From: Flavobacterium lacustre | GTDB taxonomy: Bacteria; Bacteroidota; Bacteroidia; Flavobacteriales; Flavobacteriaceae | Length of the DNA stretch: 64,000 nucleotides | Assembly (NCBI RefSeq): GCF_027474525.2 | Contig: NZ_CP114882.2 | Location: 2,480,001-2,544,000, forward strand | Direction: 5' to 3' | Shown here: positions 8,878 through 16,570 of the stretch, piece by piece | How positions within the stretch are numbered: the first letter of the stretch is position 1 | Layout: every line of letters begins with the position of its first letter | Position numbers and translations under genes: made by a program | The notes under the pieces: model-generated | Database searches by the model: none | Told to the model about the DNA's origin: nothing | Seen by the model: only the letters and a program-made list of their open reading frames with translations

Positions 8878-10278
8878 TTATTTTTTGTCGTAACCTAATA
8901 TTTTTAGAACGTCTTCAGAAGTTTGTTGTTCCGAAAATACTTCGGTTGCCAAAATTCCGTTTTCGTCCCGGTCAATTAAAATATGTTTGGGTTGTGGGAT
9001 TAAACAGTGATGCAAACCACCATAACCACCTATTGTTTCCTGATATGCTCCTGTATTGAAAAAACCAATATACAATGGTTTTTCTTTATTGTATTTAGGT
9101 AAATAAATGGCATTCATATTTTGCTCAGAGTTGTAATAATCATCACTATCACAAGTCATTCCGCCTAATAAAACCCTTTCGTAAGTATCATTCCAGCGGT
9201 TAACAGCCAGCATGATAAAACGTTTATTGATAGCCCAAGTATCCGGCAAAGTTGTAATGAAAGAAGAATCAATCATATTCCATTTCTCTCTGTCGTTTTG
9301 TTGTTTTTGATACAAAATCTGATAAATGGCACCGCCGCTTTCTCCAACTGTAAAAGACCCAAACTCGGTAAAAATATTGGGAACATCAACTTCTGCTTCG
9401 TCACAGGCAATTTTAATCTGATTGATAATTTCATCAATCATATATTGGTAATCGTATTCAAAAGTTAATGAATTTTTGATAGGGAAACCACCACCAATAT
9501 TCAAACCGTCTAATGTTGGACACTCTTTTTTTAGCGCCACATATACTTTGATACATTTTACTAATTCGTTCCAATAATAAGCATTGTCATTAATTCCGGT
9601 ATTAATAAAAAAGTGCAACATTTTAAGTTCCAGTTTTTTATTCTCCTTAATTTCTTTTTTATAGAAAGGAACAATGTTTTTGTATCCAATTCCCAAACGT
9701 GAAGTATAGAACTCAAATTTTGGTTCTTCTTCTGCAGCAATACGAATCCCAATTTTAAATTTTCCTTTTATTTGACCTTGAAGCAAATCTAATTCTTCAA
9801 AATTATCAATAATAGGAATGGCATTTTTATGACCATTATTTATTAATCGGGCAATGTTGTCAATGTATTGATCTCTTTTGAAACCATTACAAATTACATA
9901 TGTGCTTTTGTTTATTTTGCCATTTGCCAAAAGATTTTCAACAATATTAATATCAAATGCCGATGACGTTTCGATATGAATATTATTTTTGAAAGCTTCA
10001 TTCATTATGTATTCAAAATGAGAGCTTTTGGTACAGTAGCAATAAAAATATTTAGCCTCATATTTGTTTTTTTCCATCGATTTACGAAACCAGCTTTTGG
10101 CTTTGTTGATGTTGTTAGAAATTTGAGGTAAATAAGTGAATTTTAATGGCGTACCATATTTTTCTACCAGTTTCATCAAATCGATATTGTGAAACTGAAG
10201 ATTATCTTTGTTTAAGGTAAACTCTTCTTGAGGGAAATAATAAGTTTGATTTATTAAGTCGTAGTATTTTGTATTCAT
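8878..10278 (-). CDS. speA: Arginine decarboxylase (PLP, fold-III)
   Basis: 466 residues, shorter than the ~630-residue E. coli SpeA. It has a PLP-barrel start (YFYCYCTKSSHFEYI, where the Lys of TKSSH is the likely Schiff-base residue). It also has GLNIGGGFPI for phosphate binding, and ESGGAIYQ and GGMTCDSDDYY at the C-terminal active-site half. It makes agmatine from arginine. The deoxyhypusine synthase-like gene follows about 95 bases downstream, so the pair probably forms an agmatine-based polyamine route. No agmatinase gene is present nearby. The symbol is given by function; orthology to E. coli speA is inferred. Confidence 0.88.
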   Translation of the reverse strand: MNTKYYDLINQTYYFPQEEFTLNKDNLQFHNIDLMKLVEKYGTPLKFTYLPQISNNINKAKSWFRKSMEKNKYEAKYFYCYCTKSSHFEYIMNEAFKNNIHIETSSAFDINIVENLLANGKINKSTYVICNGFKRDQYIDNIARLINNGHKNAIPIIDNFEELDLLQGQIKGKFKIGIRIAAEEEPKFEFYTSRLGIGYKNIVPFYKKEIKENKKLELKMLHFFINTGINDNAYYWNELVKCIKVYVALKKECPTLDGLNIGGGFPIKNSLTFEYDYQYMIDEIINQIKIACDEAEVDVPNIFTEFGSFTVGESGGAIYQILYQKQQNDREKWNMIDSSFITTLPDTWAINKRFIMLAVNRWNDTYERVLLGGMTCDSDDYYNSEQNMNAIYLPKYNKEKPLYIGFFNTGAYQETIGGYGGLHHCLIPQPKHILIDRDENGILATEVFSEQQTSEDVLKILGYDKK

Positions 10279-10330
10279 TTAGTTTTCAGAATTTTAGATT
10301 AAATATACATAAAAATAATTAAACTAAAAT

Positions 10331-10510
10331 TCAAACCCGAATATTTGCATAAACGATCTGAAGCTTTTCATTTTCTGCTTTCAAGTATTGAAATAAATCA
10401 AAACTAAAGTTGCCTTTGATAGCATAAAAACGATTCAATATTCTTAAAAAAGGAATATTGTTTTGGTTTCTATCGGAACTAAAATATATTTGATTTTGAT
10501 TTCTTTTCAT
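10331..10510 (-). CDS. Possible small protein of 59 residues
   Basis: Between speA and aroB an open frame starts at the ATG complementary to 10510 (MKRNQNQIYFSSDRNQ) and ends at 10331. It is basic, with no membrane span and no motif I know. A longer start reaches 10597 but overlaps the end of aroB. Nothing except frame length and position supports it, so it may be spurious. Confidence 0.3.
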   Translation of the reverse strand: MKRNQNQIYFSSDRNQNNIPFLRILNRFYAIKGNFSFDLFQYLKAENEKLQIVYANIRV

Positions 10511-10568
10511 TGCAGCAAATGTAAAAAATAATATATACGTTATGCAATCCTTTTTCGTAAAAAATGGA

Positions 10569-11636
10569 TTAAGATTTATAATCTTGAAAGGCGGCAAGAA
10601 TTAATTCATTTTCAACCAATTGATTGATTTTTATTTTTCCGATACCTTCAATTAATGCGAATTGGATGGTTCCAAACTCATTTTTCTTATCATGAATAAG
10701 CAATTCTAAGATAGGTTCGATGTCATTTTCTTCAAAAATGATGTCGTTATATATGGATTTAATAGCTGATTTTATTTGAAAATATTCTGCTTCGTTGATC
10801 AAATCCTTTTTTAGTGCAATATAACTTTCCAGAATCATTCCTACAGCAATGGCTTCTCCGTGCAATAATGTAGTTTTATTCTCATTTTCCAGAAAGTAAC
10901 TTTCAATTGCATGTCCCAGAGTGTGTCCAAAATTCAATGATTTTCGGATATTTTTTTCGGTAGGATCTTGTTTTACAATTTCATTTTTGATTTCAACAGA
11001 ACGGTAAATTAAAGCATCAAAATCAGCGAAATCAATGGCTTTTAAATCCAAAAATTGTTCCCAATAGGCTTTGTCATATATTAGTCCGTGTTTCAACATT
11101 TCTGCTAATCCGGAACGCATTTCGTTTTGTGGGACTGTTTCAAGATATTGGGTGTCTATAAGAACCATTTTTGGAACATTTATAACCCCAATTTGATTTT
11201 TAAGATTCCCTAAATCTACTCCGTTTTTTCCACCTACCGATGCATCTACCATAGAAAGCAGCGTTGTTGGGATGTGAATAAAGTCAATACCTCTTTTGAA
11301 CGTAGAAGATACAAAACCACCTAAATCAGTTACAACTCCACCCCCCAAATTGATTACAAGACTTTTTCTGTCAGCACCAAGTTCCGTCAATACTTTCCAG
11401 ATTTCTACACATGTATCAATGTTTTTATTGGCTTCTCCCGCATCAAATTCTATGATTTCTATAGTAAGTTCTGTTTCTAAATACGGAAGGAATTTAGGCA
11501 AGCAAAATTCATTGGTACAACTATCAACGATGATAAACAGGTTAGAATATTTATGTTCTTTTAAATGAAGATTAAGGGCTTCATATCCTTTTTCGTTGAA
11601 ATATATTGGGTAATTATTGGCTTGAATCGTCTGCAT
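10569..11636 (-). CDS. aroB: 3-dehydroquinate synthase
   Basis: 355 residues, normal length. Seen: the NAD-binding stretch LGGGVVTDLGGF, the active-site block PTTLLSMVDASVGGKNGVD, and HGLIYDKAYWE and LNFGHTLGHAIE with metal-binding His residues. It cyclises DAHP to 3-dehydroquinate in the shikimate pathway. It is divergent from the proline dehydrogenase gene, sharing a ~90-base promoter region. Confidence 0.94.
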   Translation of the reverse strand: MQTIQANNYPIYFNEKGYEALNLHLKEHKYSNLFIIVDSCTNEFCLPKFLPYLETELTIEIIEFDAGEANKNIDTCVEIWKVLTELGADRKSLVINLGGGVVTDLGGFVSSTFKRGIDFIHIPTTLLSMVDASVGGKNGVDLGNLKNQIGVINVPKMVLIDTQYLETVPQNEMRSGLAEMLKHGLIYDKAYWEQFLDLKAIDFADFDALIYRSVEIKNEIVKQDPTEKNIRKSLNFGHTLGHAIESYFLENENKTTLLHGEAIAVGMILESYIALKKDLINEAEYFQIKSAIKSIYNDIIFEENDIEPILELLIHDKKNEFGTIQFALIEGIGKIKINQLVENELILAAFQDYKS

Positions 11637-11701
11637 CTTTTTGTATTAAATGAAAGCGCAAAATAAGGGAATTTTTGGTAATTAATATTGAAAACTCTAT
11701 C

Positions 11702-11709
11702 TATATTTG
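11702..11709 (+). promoter_or_regulatory. Bacteroidetes -7 element of the proline dehydrogenase gene
   Basis: TATATTTG, an exact TAnnTTTG match, 19 bases before the start codon. A TTTG lies 24 bases upstream of it, slightly far for a -33 element. Confidence 0.55.
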
Positions 11710-11728
11710 TATAAAAATATAACAAAAA

Positions 11729-12898
11729 ATGAAAGAAATATTCAATAACACACAAATTGCATTTTCATTAAAAAGCGATACCGAACTCGATAGAGCTTAT
11801 TTTCTCTTCAAAATGATTGATAATCAGCCTTTAGTGCGAATAGGAACCGCTGTAACCAATTTTGCTATAAAAGCGAACCTTCCGGTGGAAGGATTAATAC
11901 GTGCAACTGTTTTTGACCATTTTTGTGGTGGTGTAAATGAGAATGATTGTTTGACTGTGGTCGATAAAATGTTTACCAAAGGAGTTTCGTCTGTTTTAGA
12001 TTATTCAGTAGAAGGAAAAGAAGAAGAAGAGCAGTTTGATGCGGCCCTTGAAATGACTTTAAAAACAATAGAATTTGCCAAAGAACGGGAAGCAATTCCG
12101 TTTGCAGTGTTTAAACCAACCGGTTTTGGTCGTCTTGATTTATATGAAAAAGTAGGTGAAAAGCAAGCATTGACTCCGGCAGAAGATTTAGAGTGGAATA
12201 GAGTAGTGGAACGTTTTGATTTTGTTTGTAACGAAGCCCATAAAAAAAATGTTGCTTTATTGATTGATGCCGAAGAAAGTTGGATGCAAGATGCCGCCGA
12301 TGATTTGGTTACTAAAATGATGCAGAAATACAATAAAGAGAAAGCAATTGTTTTTAATACTTTACAAATGTACCGTTGGGATCGTTTGGATTATTTAAAA
12401 AAATTGCATGAAAAAGCTAAAAAAGAAGGTTTTTTTATTGGAATGAAATTAGTTCGAGGTGCTTACATGGAAAAGGAAAATGAGCGTGCTGAAGAAAGAG
12501 GATATCCAACTCCAATTTGTGCTTCAAAAGAAGCTACAGATGTGAATTATGACGCAGCAGTTCAATACATGATGGAGCATTTAGACCAGATGTCCATTTT
12601 TGCCGGAATACATAATGAATTGAGTTCTTACAAATTAATGGATTTAATTCAGGAAAAAGGAATAAAAACTAATGATCACAATGTTTGGTTTGGTCAATTA
12701 TACGGAATGAGTGATAATATCAGTTATAATCTGGCAGCTCATGGATATAATGTGGCTAAATATTTGCCGTTTGGTCCTGTAAAAGATGTGATGCCTTACT
12801 TGATTCGTCGTGCAGAAGAAAATACTTCGGTAGCTGGGCAAACAAGCAGAGAATTAGCGATGATAAAAACAGAAAGAAACAGAAGAAAAGGGAAGTAG
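11729..12898 (+). CDS. Proline dehydrogenase
   Basis: 389 residues, a single-domain PRODH barrel without the P5C dehydrogenase half found in PutA. Seen: FKPTGFGRLDLYEKV, LIDAEESW, MKLVRGAYMEKE and the C-terminal FGQLYGMSDNIS and YLPFGPVKDVMPYLIRRAEEN. These line the FAD and proline sites. It oxidises proline to pyrroline-5-carboxylate and feeds electrons to quinone. It is monocistronic, with its own -7 element and a shared terminator at 12927-12965. Confidence 0.94.
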   Translation: MKEIFNNTQIAFSLKSDTELDRAYFLFKMIDNQPLVRIGTAVTNFAIKANLPVEGLIRATVFDHFCGGVNENDCLTVVDKMFTKGVSSVLDYSVEGKEEEEQFDAALEMTLKTIEFAKEREAIPFAVFKPTGFGRLDLYEKVGEKQALTPAEDLEWNRVVERFDFVCNEAHKKNVALLIDAEESWMQDAADDLVTKMMQKYNKEKAIVFNTLQMYRWDRLDYLKKLHEKAKKEGFFIGMKLVRGAYMEKENERAEERGYPTPICASKEATDVNYDAAVQYMMEHLDQMSIFAGIHNELSSYKLMDLIQEKGIKTNDHNVWFGQLYGMSDNISYNLAAHGYNVAKYLPFGPVKDVMPYLIRRAEENTSVAGQTSRELAMIKTERNRRKGK

Positions 12899-12926
12899 TT
12901 TTCATCTGTTCTTAGATTTTTAGCAT

Positions 12927-12965
12927 AAAAAAAACTCCATTTGCATAGGCGAATGGAGTTTTTTT
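12927..12965. terminator. Bidirectional terminator between convergent genes
   Basis: AACTCCATT/AATGGAGTT stem with an A run before and a T run after. It lies between the ends of the proline dehydrogenase and ABC transporter genes. Confidence 0.85.
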
Positions 12966-12979
12966 ATTGAAGTTATTTT

Positions 12980-14767
12980 CTAAAAATTATTAAACTGCAG
13001 ATTACTTAAATTTTTATAGATTCCGTTTTCTAAAGTAATTAATTCAGTATGTGTTCCTTGTTCAGTTATTTCGCCGTTATCAAGAACCAAAATTTGATCT
13101 GCGCTGCGTATGGTCGAAAGGCGGTGCGCAATAATTATACTGGTTCTTCCTTCCATCAAAATTTCTAATGCTTCTTGCACTAACTTTTCGCTTTCACTGT
13201 CTAATGAAGAAGTGGCTTCATCCAGAATTAAAATACTTGGATTTTTTAATAAAGCTCTTGCAATTGCGATGCGTTGTCGTTGTCCACCCGATAATTTGAT
13301 TCCTCTTTCACCGACAATTGTTTCAAATTTTTCAGGGAAACTTTCAATAAAATTATAAGCATTGGCTTGTTTTGCTGCAATAAGAATTTCTTCTTCGGTA
13401 GCATTAGGTTTTCCGTAAGCAATGTTTTCCCGAATAGTTCCGCCAAAAAGAATTACGTCCTGTGGAACAATACTCATATTCCCGCGAAGATTTTCTAAAT
13501 CATAATCGTAAATGTTTTTTTCGTCAATTAATATTTCGCCTTCATTAACATTGTAAAAACGCAATAATAAGGAAGCGATAGTCGATTTACCAGCGCCACT
13601 TGGCCCGACAATTGCTATTTTTTGCCCGAAGCTGGCGGTAAAACTTACATCTTTTAATACTTTGACTTCTTTTCTCGAAGGATAATGAAAAGCTACATTT
13701 TTGAACGTAACATTTCCTTTTATTTTCTCAACTGAGGCCGCACTTTGTGTAGTGTTGATTTTTTCAGGAATTTCTTCCAATAATTCAAAAACTCTTTCAG
13801 TAGCACCAATCGCTTTTTGCATTTGTGCATACAATTCGGCAATTCCGCCTGATGAAGCACCTACATAACTTGAATACAAAATAAAGGTGAATAATTCACC
13901 AACGGTAATTTCGCCTGCAATACTCAATTGAACGCCGTACCAAACAACAGCCACAATAGTTCCGAACAAACAAATAATAATGAATGAAGCAAAATAACCT
14001 CTGAATTGACCACCCTTAATGGCGATTTTTACAACTTCTTTGATTTTTTCTTTATAGCGTTCTATTTCGTACCATTCGTTTGCAAAAGCTTTTACAATAC
14101 TGATTCCTTGCATAGTTTCCTCGACAACAACTTGGCTTTCGGCTACTTGGTCTTGAACTTTTTTAGAATACTTTCTAATGAATCGGCCAAAAATAACTGC
14201 AGCAACTCCCACTAATGGCACTACTGAAACCATCATAATAGTTAACTTGATGTTGATACTGGCCAGCATTATAAAACTTCCGATTATTAAGATAAATTGA
14301 CGTAAAAACTCTGCAATTGTGGTTGTCAGTGTATCTTGAATTTGTCCGATATCGTTGCTGATTCTACTGTTCAATTCTCCAACTCGTTTTTGCGAGAAAA
14401 AAGACATCGGTAATTTGACTAAATTAGTATAAAGTGCTAAACGAACATTAGCCAATGTGTTTTCAGTGAAATTTACAAATAGTGATAATCTGAAAAATGA
14501 AAAAACAGATTGTAATATTAGGACTAATCCTAATCCAAGGGCAATTTGATTCGCAAGAGCGCTGTCTTTTTTATTGACACAATCTACTAACATTCCCATA
14601 AATTTAGGGAAAGCCAAAGCGGTTACACTGGTAAGAAGCAGAAAGACTAGACCAACATAAAATTTCCAACGATTTTTCCCTGCATATTTAAAAATAATTT
14701 TGGCTTTATTGAGTGAACTTGCAGTAATTTTTGATTTTGGCAAATCGTTTTCTTTGAATCTTCCCAT
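12980..14767 (-). CDS. ABC exporter, fused membrane and ATPase domains (MsbA-like)
   Basis: 595 residues in half-transporter layout. Residues ~30-320 are a six-helix exporter membrane domain. The rest is the ATPase with Walker A GPSGAGKST, signature LSGGQRQRIA, Walker B SILILDEATSSLDSES and the H-loop IIIAHRLSTIR. It would work as a homodimer in the inner membrane exporting lipid or a hydrophobic compound; substrate unknown. A full promoter on the minus strand lies at 14787-14817. Confidence 0.92.
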   Translation of the reverse strand: MGRFKENDLPKSKITASSLNKAKIIFKYAGKNRWKFYVGLVFLLLTSVTALAFPKFMGMLVDCVNKKDSALANQIALGLGLVLILQSVFSFFRLSLFVNFTENTLANVRLALYTNLVKLPMSFFSQKRVGELNSRISNDIGQIQDTLTTTIAEFLRQFILIIGSFIMLASINIKLTIMMVSVVPLVGVAAVIFGRFIRKYSKKVQDQVAESQVVVEETMQGISIVKAFANEWYEIERYKEKIKEVVKIAIKGGQFRGYFASFIIICLFGTIVAVVWYGVQLSIAGEITVGELFTFILYSSYVGASSGGIAELYAQMQKAIGATERVFELLEEIPEKINTTQSAASVEKIKGNVTFKNVAFHYPSRKEVKVLKDVSFTASFGQKIAIVGPSGAGKSTIASLLLRFYNVNEGEILIDEKNIYDYDLENLRGNMSIVPQDVILFGGTIRENIAYGKPNATEEEILIAAKQANAYNFIESFPEKFETIVGERGIKLSGGQRQRIAIARALLKNPSILILDEATSSLDSESEKLVQEALEILMEGRTSIIIAHRLSTIRSADQILVLDNGEITEQGTHTELITLENGIYKNLSNLQFNNF

Positions 14768-14786
14768 TTTATAAATTTTATTGTTC

Positions 14787-14817
14787 CAAATGTAATACTA
14801 TAACGATTCATAACAAA
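14787..14817 (-). promoter_or_regulatory. Promoter of the ABC exporter gene
   Basis: On the minus strand TTTG (14817-14814), 19 bases, then TACATTTG (14794-14787). Both elements match the Bacteroidetes consensus, 20 bases before the ATG. Confidence 0.7.
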
Positions 14818-14911
14818 AAAATAACACCTTTTGATAGAATATTTAAAAGGTTGTAAGTGAGGGAATAAGTATTTATTGTTCACTTTTTTAATTAATTTTC
14901 TAAAAAATCAC

Positions 14912-14941
14912 TTGCAAATACAATTTCTAAATGTATATTTG
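14912..14941 (+). promoter_or_regulatory. Promoter of the tRNA-Val gene
   Basis: TTG at 14912-14914, 19 bases, then TATATTTG at 14934-14941. The tRNA starts 12 bases after the -7 element. Confidence 0.75.
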
Positions 14942-14953
14942 CACTCACAATTA

Positions 14954-15031
14954 GGGCGATTAGCTCAGCTGGTTCAGAGCACCTCGTTTACACCGAGGGG
15001 GTCGGGGGTTCGAACCCCTCATCGCCCACCA
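14954..15031 (+). tRNA. tRNA-Val (UAC anticodon), CCA encoded
   Basis: Complete cloverleaf: acceptor GGGCGAT/ATCGCCC, D stem GCTC/GAGC, anticodon stem CCTCG/CGAGG with loop TTTACAC giving anticodon UAC (reads GUA), T arm GGGGG-TTCGAAC-CCCTC, discriminator A and encoded CCA. A terminator follows at once. The 3' 30 bases recur downstream at 15379-15408. Confidence 0.95.
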
Positions 15032-15039
15032 TAATTATA

Positions 15040-15075
15040 AACCTTCAAAATTATCTGATTTTGGAGGTTTTTTTA
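15040..15075 (+). terminator. Terminator of the tRNA-Val gene
   Basis: Stem AACCTTCAAAAT/ATTTTGGAGGTT (one G-T pair) followed by a T run. Confidence 0.85.
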
Positions 15076-15087
15076 TTTCAAATAGTT

Positions 15088-15438
15088 ATGGACTTTGTAG
15101 TATACATTTTATTAAGCGCAACCAAGAATAGATTTTATGTTGGATTCACTTCTAATTTAGAAGAAAGACTCGTTAGGCATAATCAAAAAAGCAAAGGCTT
15201 TACTGGAAATGTAAACGACTGGAAAGTTGTTCATGTCGAAAACTATCAAACTAAAGAATTAGCTCACAAGAGAGAATTACAAATTAAATCTTGGAAAAGT
15301 AGAATTAAGATTCAAGAATTAATCTCAAAAAAAAGAGTAGCTCAGCGGGTCCAGAGCATTCCGATTTTCATCGGAAGCGGTCGGGGGTTCGAACCCCTCA
15401 TCGCCCACAGTAGTACCAATGACCTTAGATTATTTTAA
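15088..15438 (+). CDS. GIY-YIG nuclease-family protein with a tail encoded by a tRNA fragment
   Basis: 116 residues from the ATG at 15088 (a TTG 27 bases earlier is within the terminator region). Residues 1-80 are a minimal GIY-YIG domain of the YhbQ/UPF0213 type: VVYILLSATKNRFYVGFT, the catalytic Arg in ERLVRHN and a Glu in HKRELQIKSWK. Residues ~84-107 (VAQRVQSIPIF, then GRGFEPLIAH) are the translation of a tRNA-like sequence, so the original stop was probably lost or displaced by that fragment. The domain is a single-strand nuclease fold; its biological role is unknown. It sits between an intact tRNA-Val and the tRNA remnant. Confidence 0.8.
   Translation: MDFVVYILLSATKNRFYVGFTSNLEERLVRHNQKSKGFTGNVNDWKVVHVENYQTKELAHKRELQIKSWKSRIKIQELISKKRVAQRVQSIPIFIGSGRGFEPLIAHSSTNDLRLF
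15338..15409 (+). pseudogene. tRNA-like remnant overlapping the 3' end of the GIY-YIG gene
   Basis: D-stem GCTC/GAGC, an anticodon-like hairpin TTCCGATTTTCATCGGAA and an intact T arm plus 3' acceptor strand ATCGCCC can be seen. The 5' acceptor strand (expected GGGCGAT) is replaced by AAAAGAG, so no acceptor stem forms, and the anticodon stem has the wrong register. The last 30 bases are identical to the tRNA-Val at 15000-15029. It ends ACA, not ACCA. Confidence 0.75.
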
Positions 15439-15451
15439 GGTCATTTTTTTT
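15419..15451 (+). terminator. Terminator after the GIY-YIG gene
   Basis: ATGACCTTA/TAAGGTCAT stem followed by eight or more T. The stop codon of the GIY-YIG gene lies inside it. Confidence 0.8.
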
Positions 15452-15511
15452 GCTTCATATCGAACCAATAACCATCACAAAATCAAGTACTTGATTCGAT
15501 TTTAAATCTAT

Positions 15512-15520
15512 ATCGCCCAC
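15512..15520 (+). repeat. Third copy of the tRNA 3' acceptor end
   Basis: ATCGCCCAC, identical to the 3' strand of the tRNA-Val acceptor stem, found again with no tRNA body. It lies directly before a terminator, as the two fuller copies do (15021 and 15400). Confidence 0.55.
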
Positions 15521-15554
15521 AAAAAACTCCATTAGAAATAATGGAGTTTTTTTT
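15521..15554 (+). terminator. Intrinsic terminator
   Basis: AAAACTCCATT/AATGGAGTTTT stem flanked by A and T runs; works on either strand. Confidence 0.8.
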
Positions 15555-15594
15555 ATGCTTAATCGTTAAATAATCAATTCCATCAATTTTATTT

Positions 15595-15626
15595 AAAAAA
15601 AAATCCTCAAAGATTGAGGATTTTTT
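15595..15626 (-). terminator. Terminator of the sprF-like gene
   Basis: AATCCTCAA/TTGAGGATT stem with A and T runs on both sides, about 40 bases beyond the stop codon of the minus-strand gene at 15664. Confidence 0.85.
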
Positions 15627-15663
15627 CAGGTATTTAATTTGGTTTTTGGAATTTATTATTGGT

Positions 15664-16551
15664 TTAGAATTTAAATTGCAAGAAAATTTCATTCGTATTT
15701 TTGGCGCTTGCCAAAGTTGGTCTGGTACTCATTTCATAAGCAAACCCAAAAATGAAGCGATTGTTAATGGTAATATTGGCCATTGCAGCATACGCTTTAT
15801 CGGTTCTGTACATTCCACCAATTTCAAGATTGTTTTCTATTTGTAACATAGTATTCAAATCTACAGACATTGGAGCACCATTGACGTAACGCACCATTAC
15901 AGAAGGTTTCAATTTCAATGAAGAATTTAAATCAAAATCATAACCACTGCTTAAATAGGCGTGTGGTCTATCTGTAGCAACAGTAGCATAACCATTTTCG
16001 TTTTTAGCTCTTTCTGTATTTAATAGTCGAGGAAGTGATAGGGAAACGAAGAATTTATCATTTTTCAAAACAGCACCAACACCTACATTTGGATTAAAAC
16101 TATGAATAGAGTTTAGAGCAGGATCTGCTTGCATATTGTAAGTTTCTAAACCAGCAGTGTTGACATCATAGAAATTCCCGGCAGCTTTCAATCCAAGATA
16201 TAAGTCAAAAGTTTCATTCATCTTTACTTTATAAGAGAAATCAATTCCAACAAAAGTTTGTTTTTCGATGAAAGTTCTGTCATTTACTACTGACATACCA
16301 AACCCAAGATTATTTCCTAAAGGTGTACCAAATGATACCGCTTGAGTTTTTGGCGCACTTTCAATTCCTGTCCATTGTGTGCGAATAGAACTAGTTCCAA
16401 GAGTTTCTTTATCCATACCAACATAGGCTGGATTGACCATATTCATATGATATTTATAAAAGGAGAAAGTACTTTCTTGTTGGGCAAAAAGAGTACTACT
16501 CATTACAAATAGTAGAACAGTTAGTATATAATTATAATTACGTTTTTTCAT
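15664..16551 (-). CDS. PorP/SprF-family type IX secretion outer-membrane protein
   Basis: 295 residues. The N-terminal signal peptide (ILTVLLFVMSSTLFAQQ) is followed by the family opening YKYHMNMVNPAYVGM and WTGIESAPKTQ, then an amphipathic beta-strand pattern typical of an outer-membrane barrel and an aromatic C-terminal residue (FLQFKF). Known: SprF-type proteins are needed to export or attach one large SprB-type adhesin and are encoded directly downstream of it. Here the stop of the large adhesin gene lies 19 bases before this start, which fits that pairing exactly. The symbol is left empty because the window shows a paralogue-type pair, not proof of sprF itself. Confidence 0.92.
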   Translation of the reverse strand: MKKRNYNYILTVLLFVMSSTLFAQQESTFSFYKYHMNMVNPAYVGMDKETLGTSSIRTQWTGIESAPKTQAVSFGTPLGNNLGFGMSVVNDRTFIEKQTFVGIDFSYKVKMNETFDLYLGLKAAGNFYDVNTAGLETYNMQADPALNSIHSFNPNVGVGAVLKNDKFFVSLSLPRLLNTERAKNENGYATVATDRPHAYLSSGYDFDLNSSLKLKPSVMVRYVNGAPMSVDLNTMLQIENNLEIGGMYRTDKAYAAMANITINNRFIFGFAYEMSTRPTLASAKNTNEIFLQFKF

Positions 16552-16570
16552 TTTATCTTTTCTTAGTCAA

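Noticed and set aside
15338..15409. Second functional tRNA gene
   Set aside because: No 5' acceptor strand and wrong anticodon-stem register; only the D stem, T arm and 3' strand survive.
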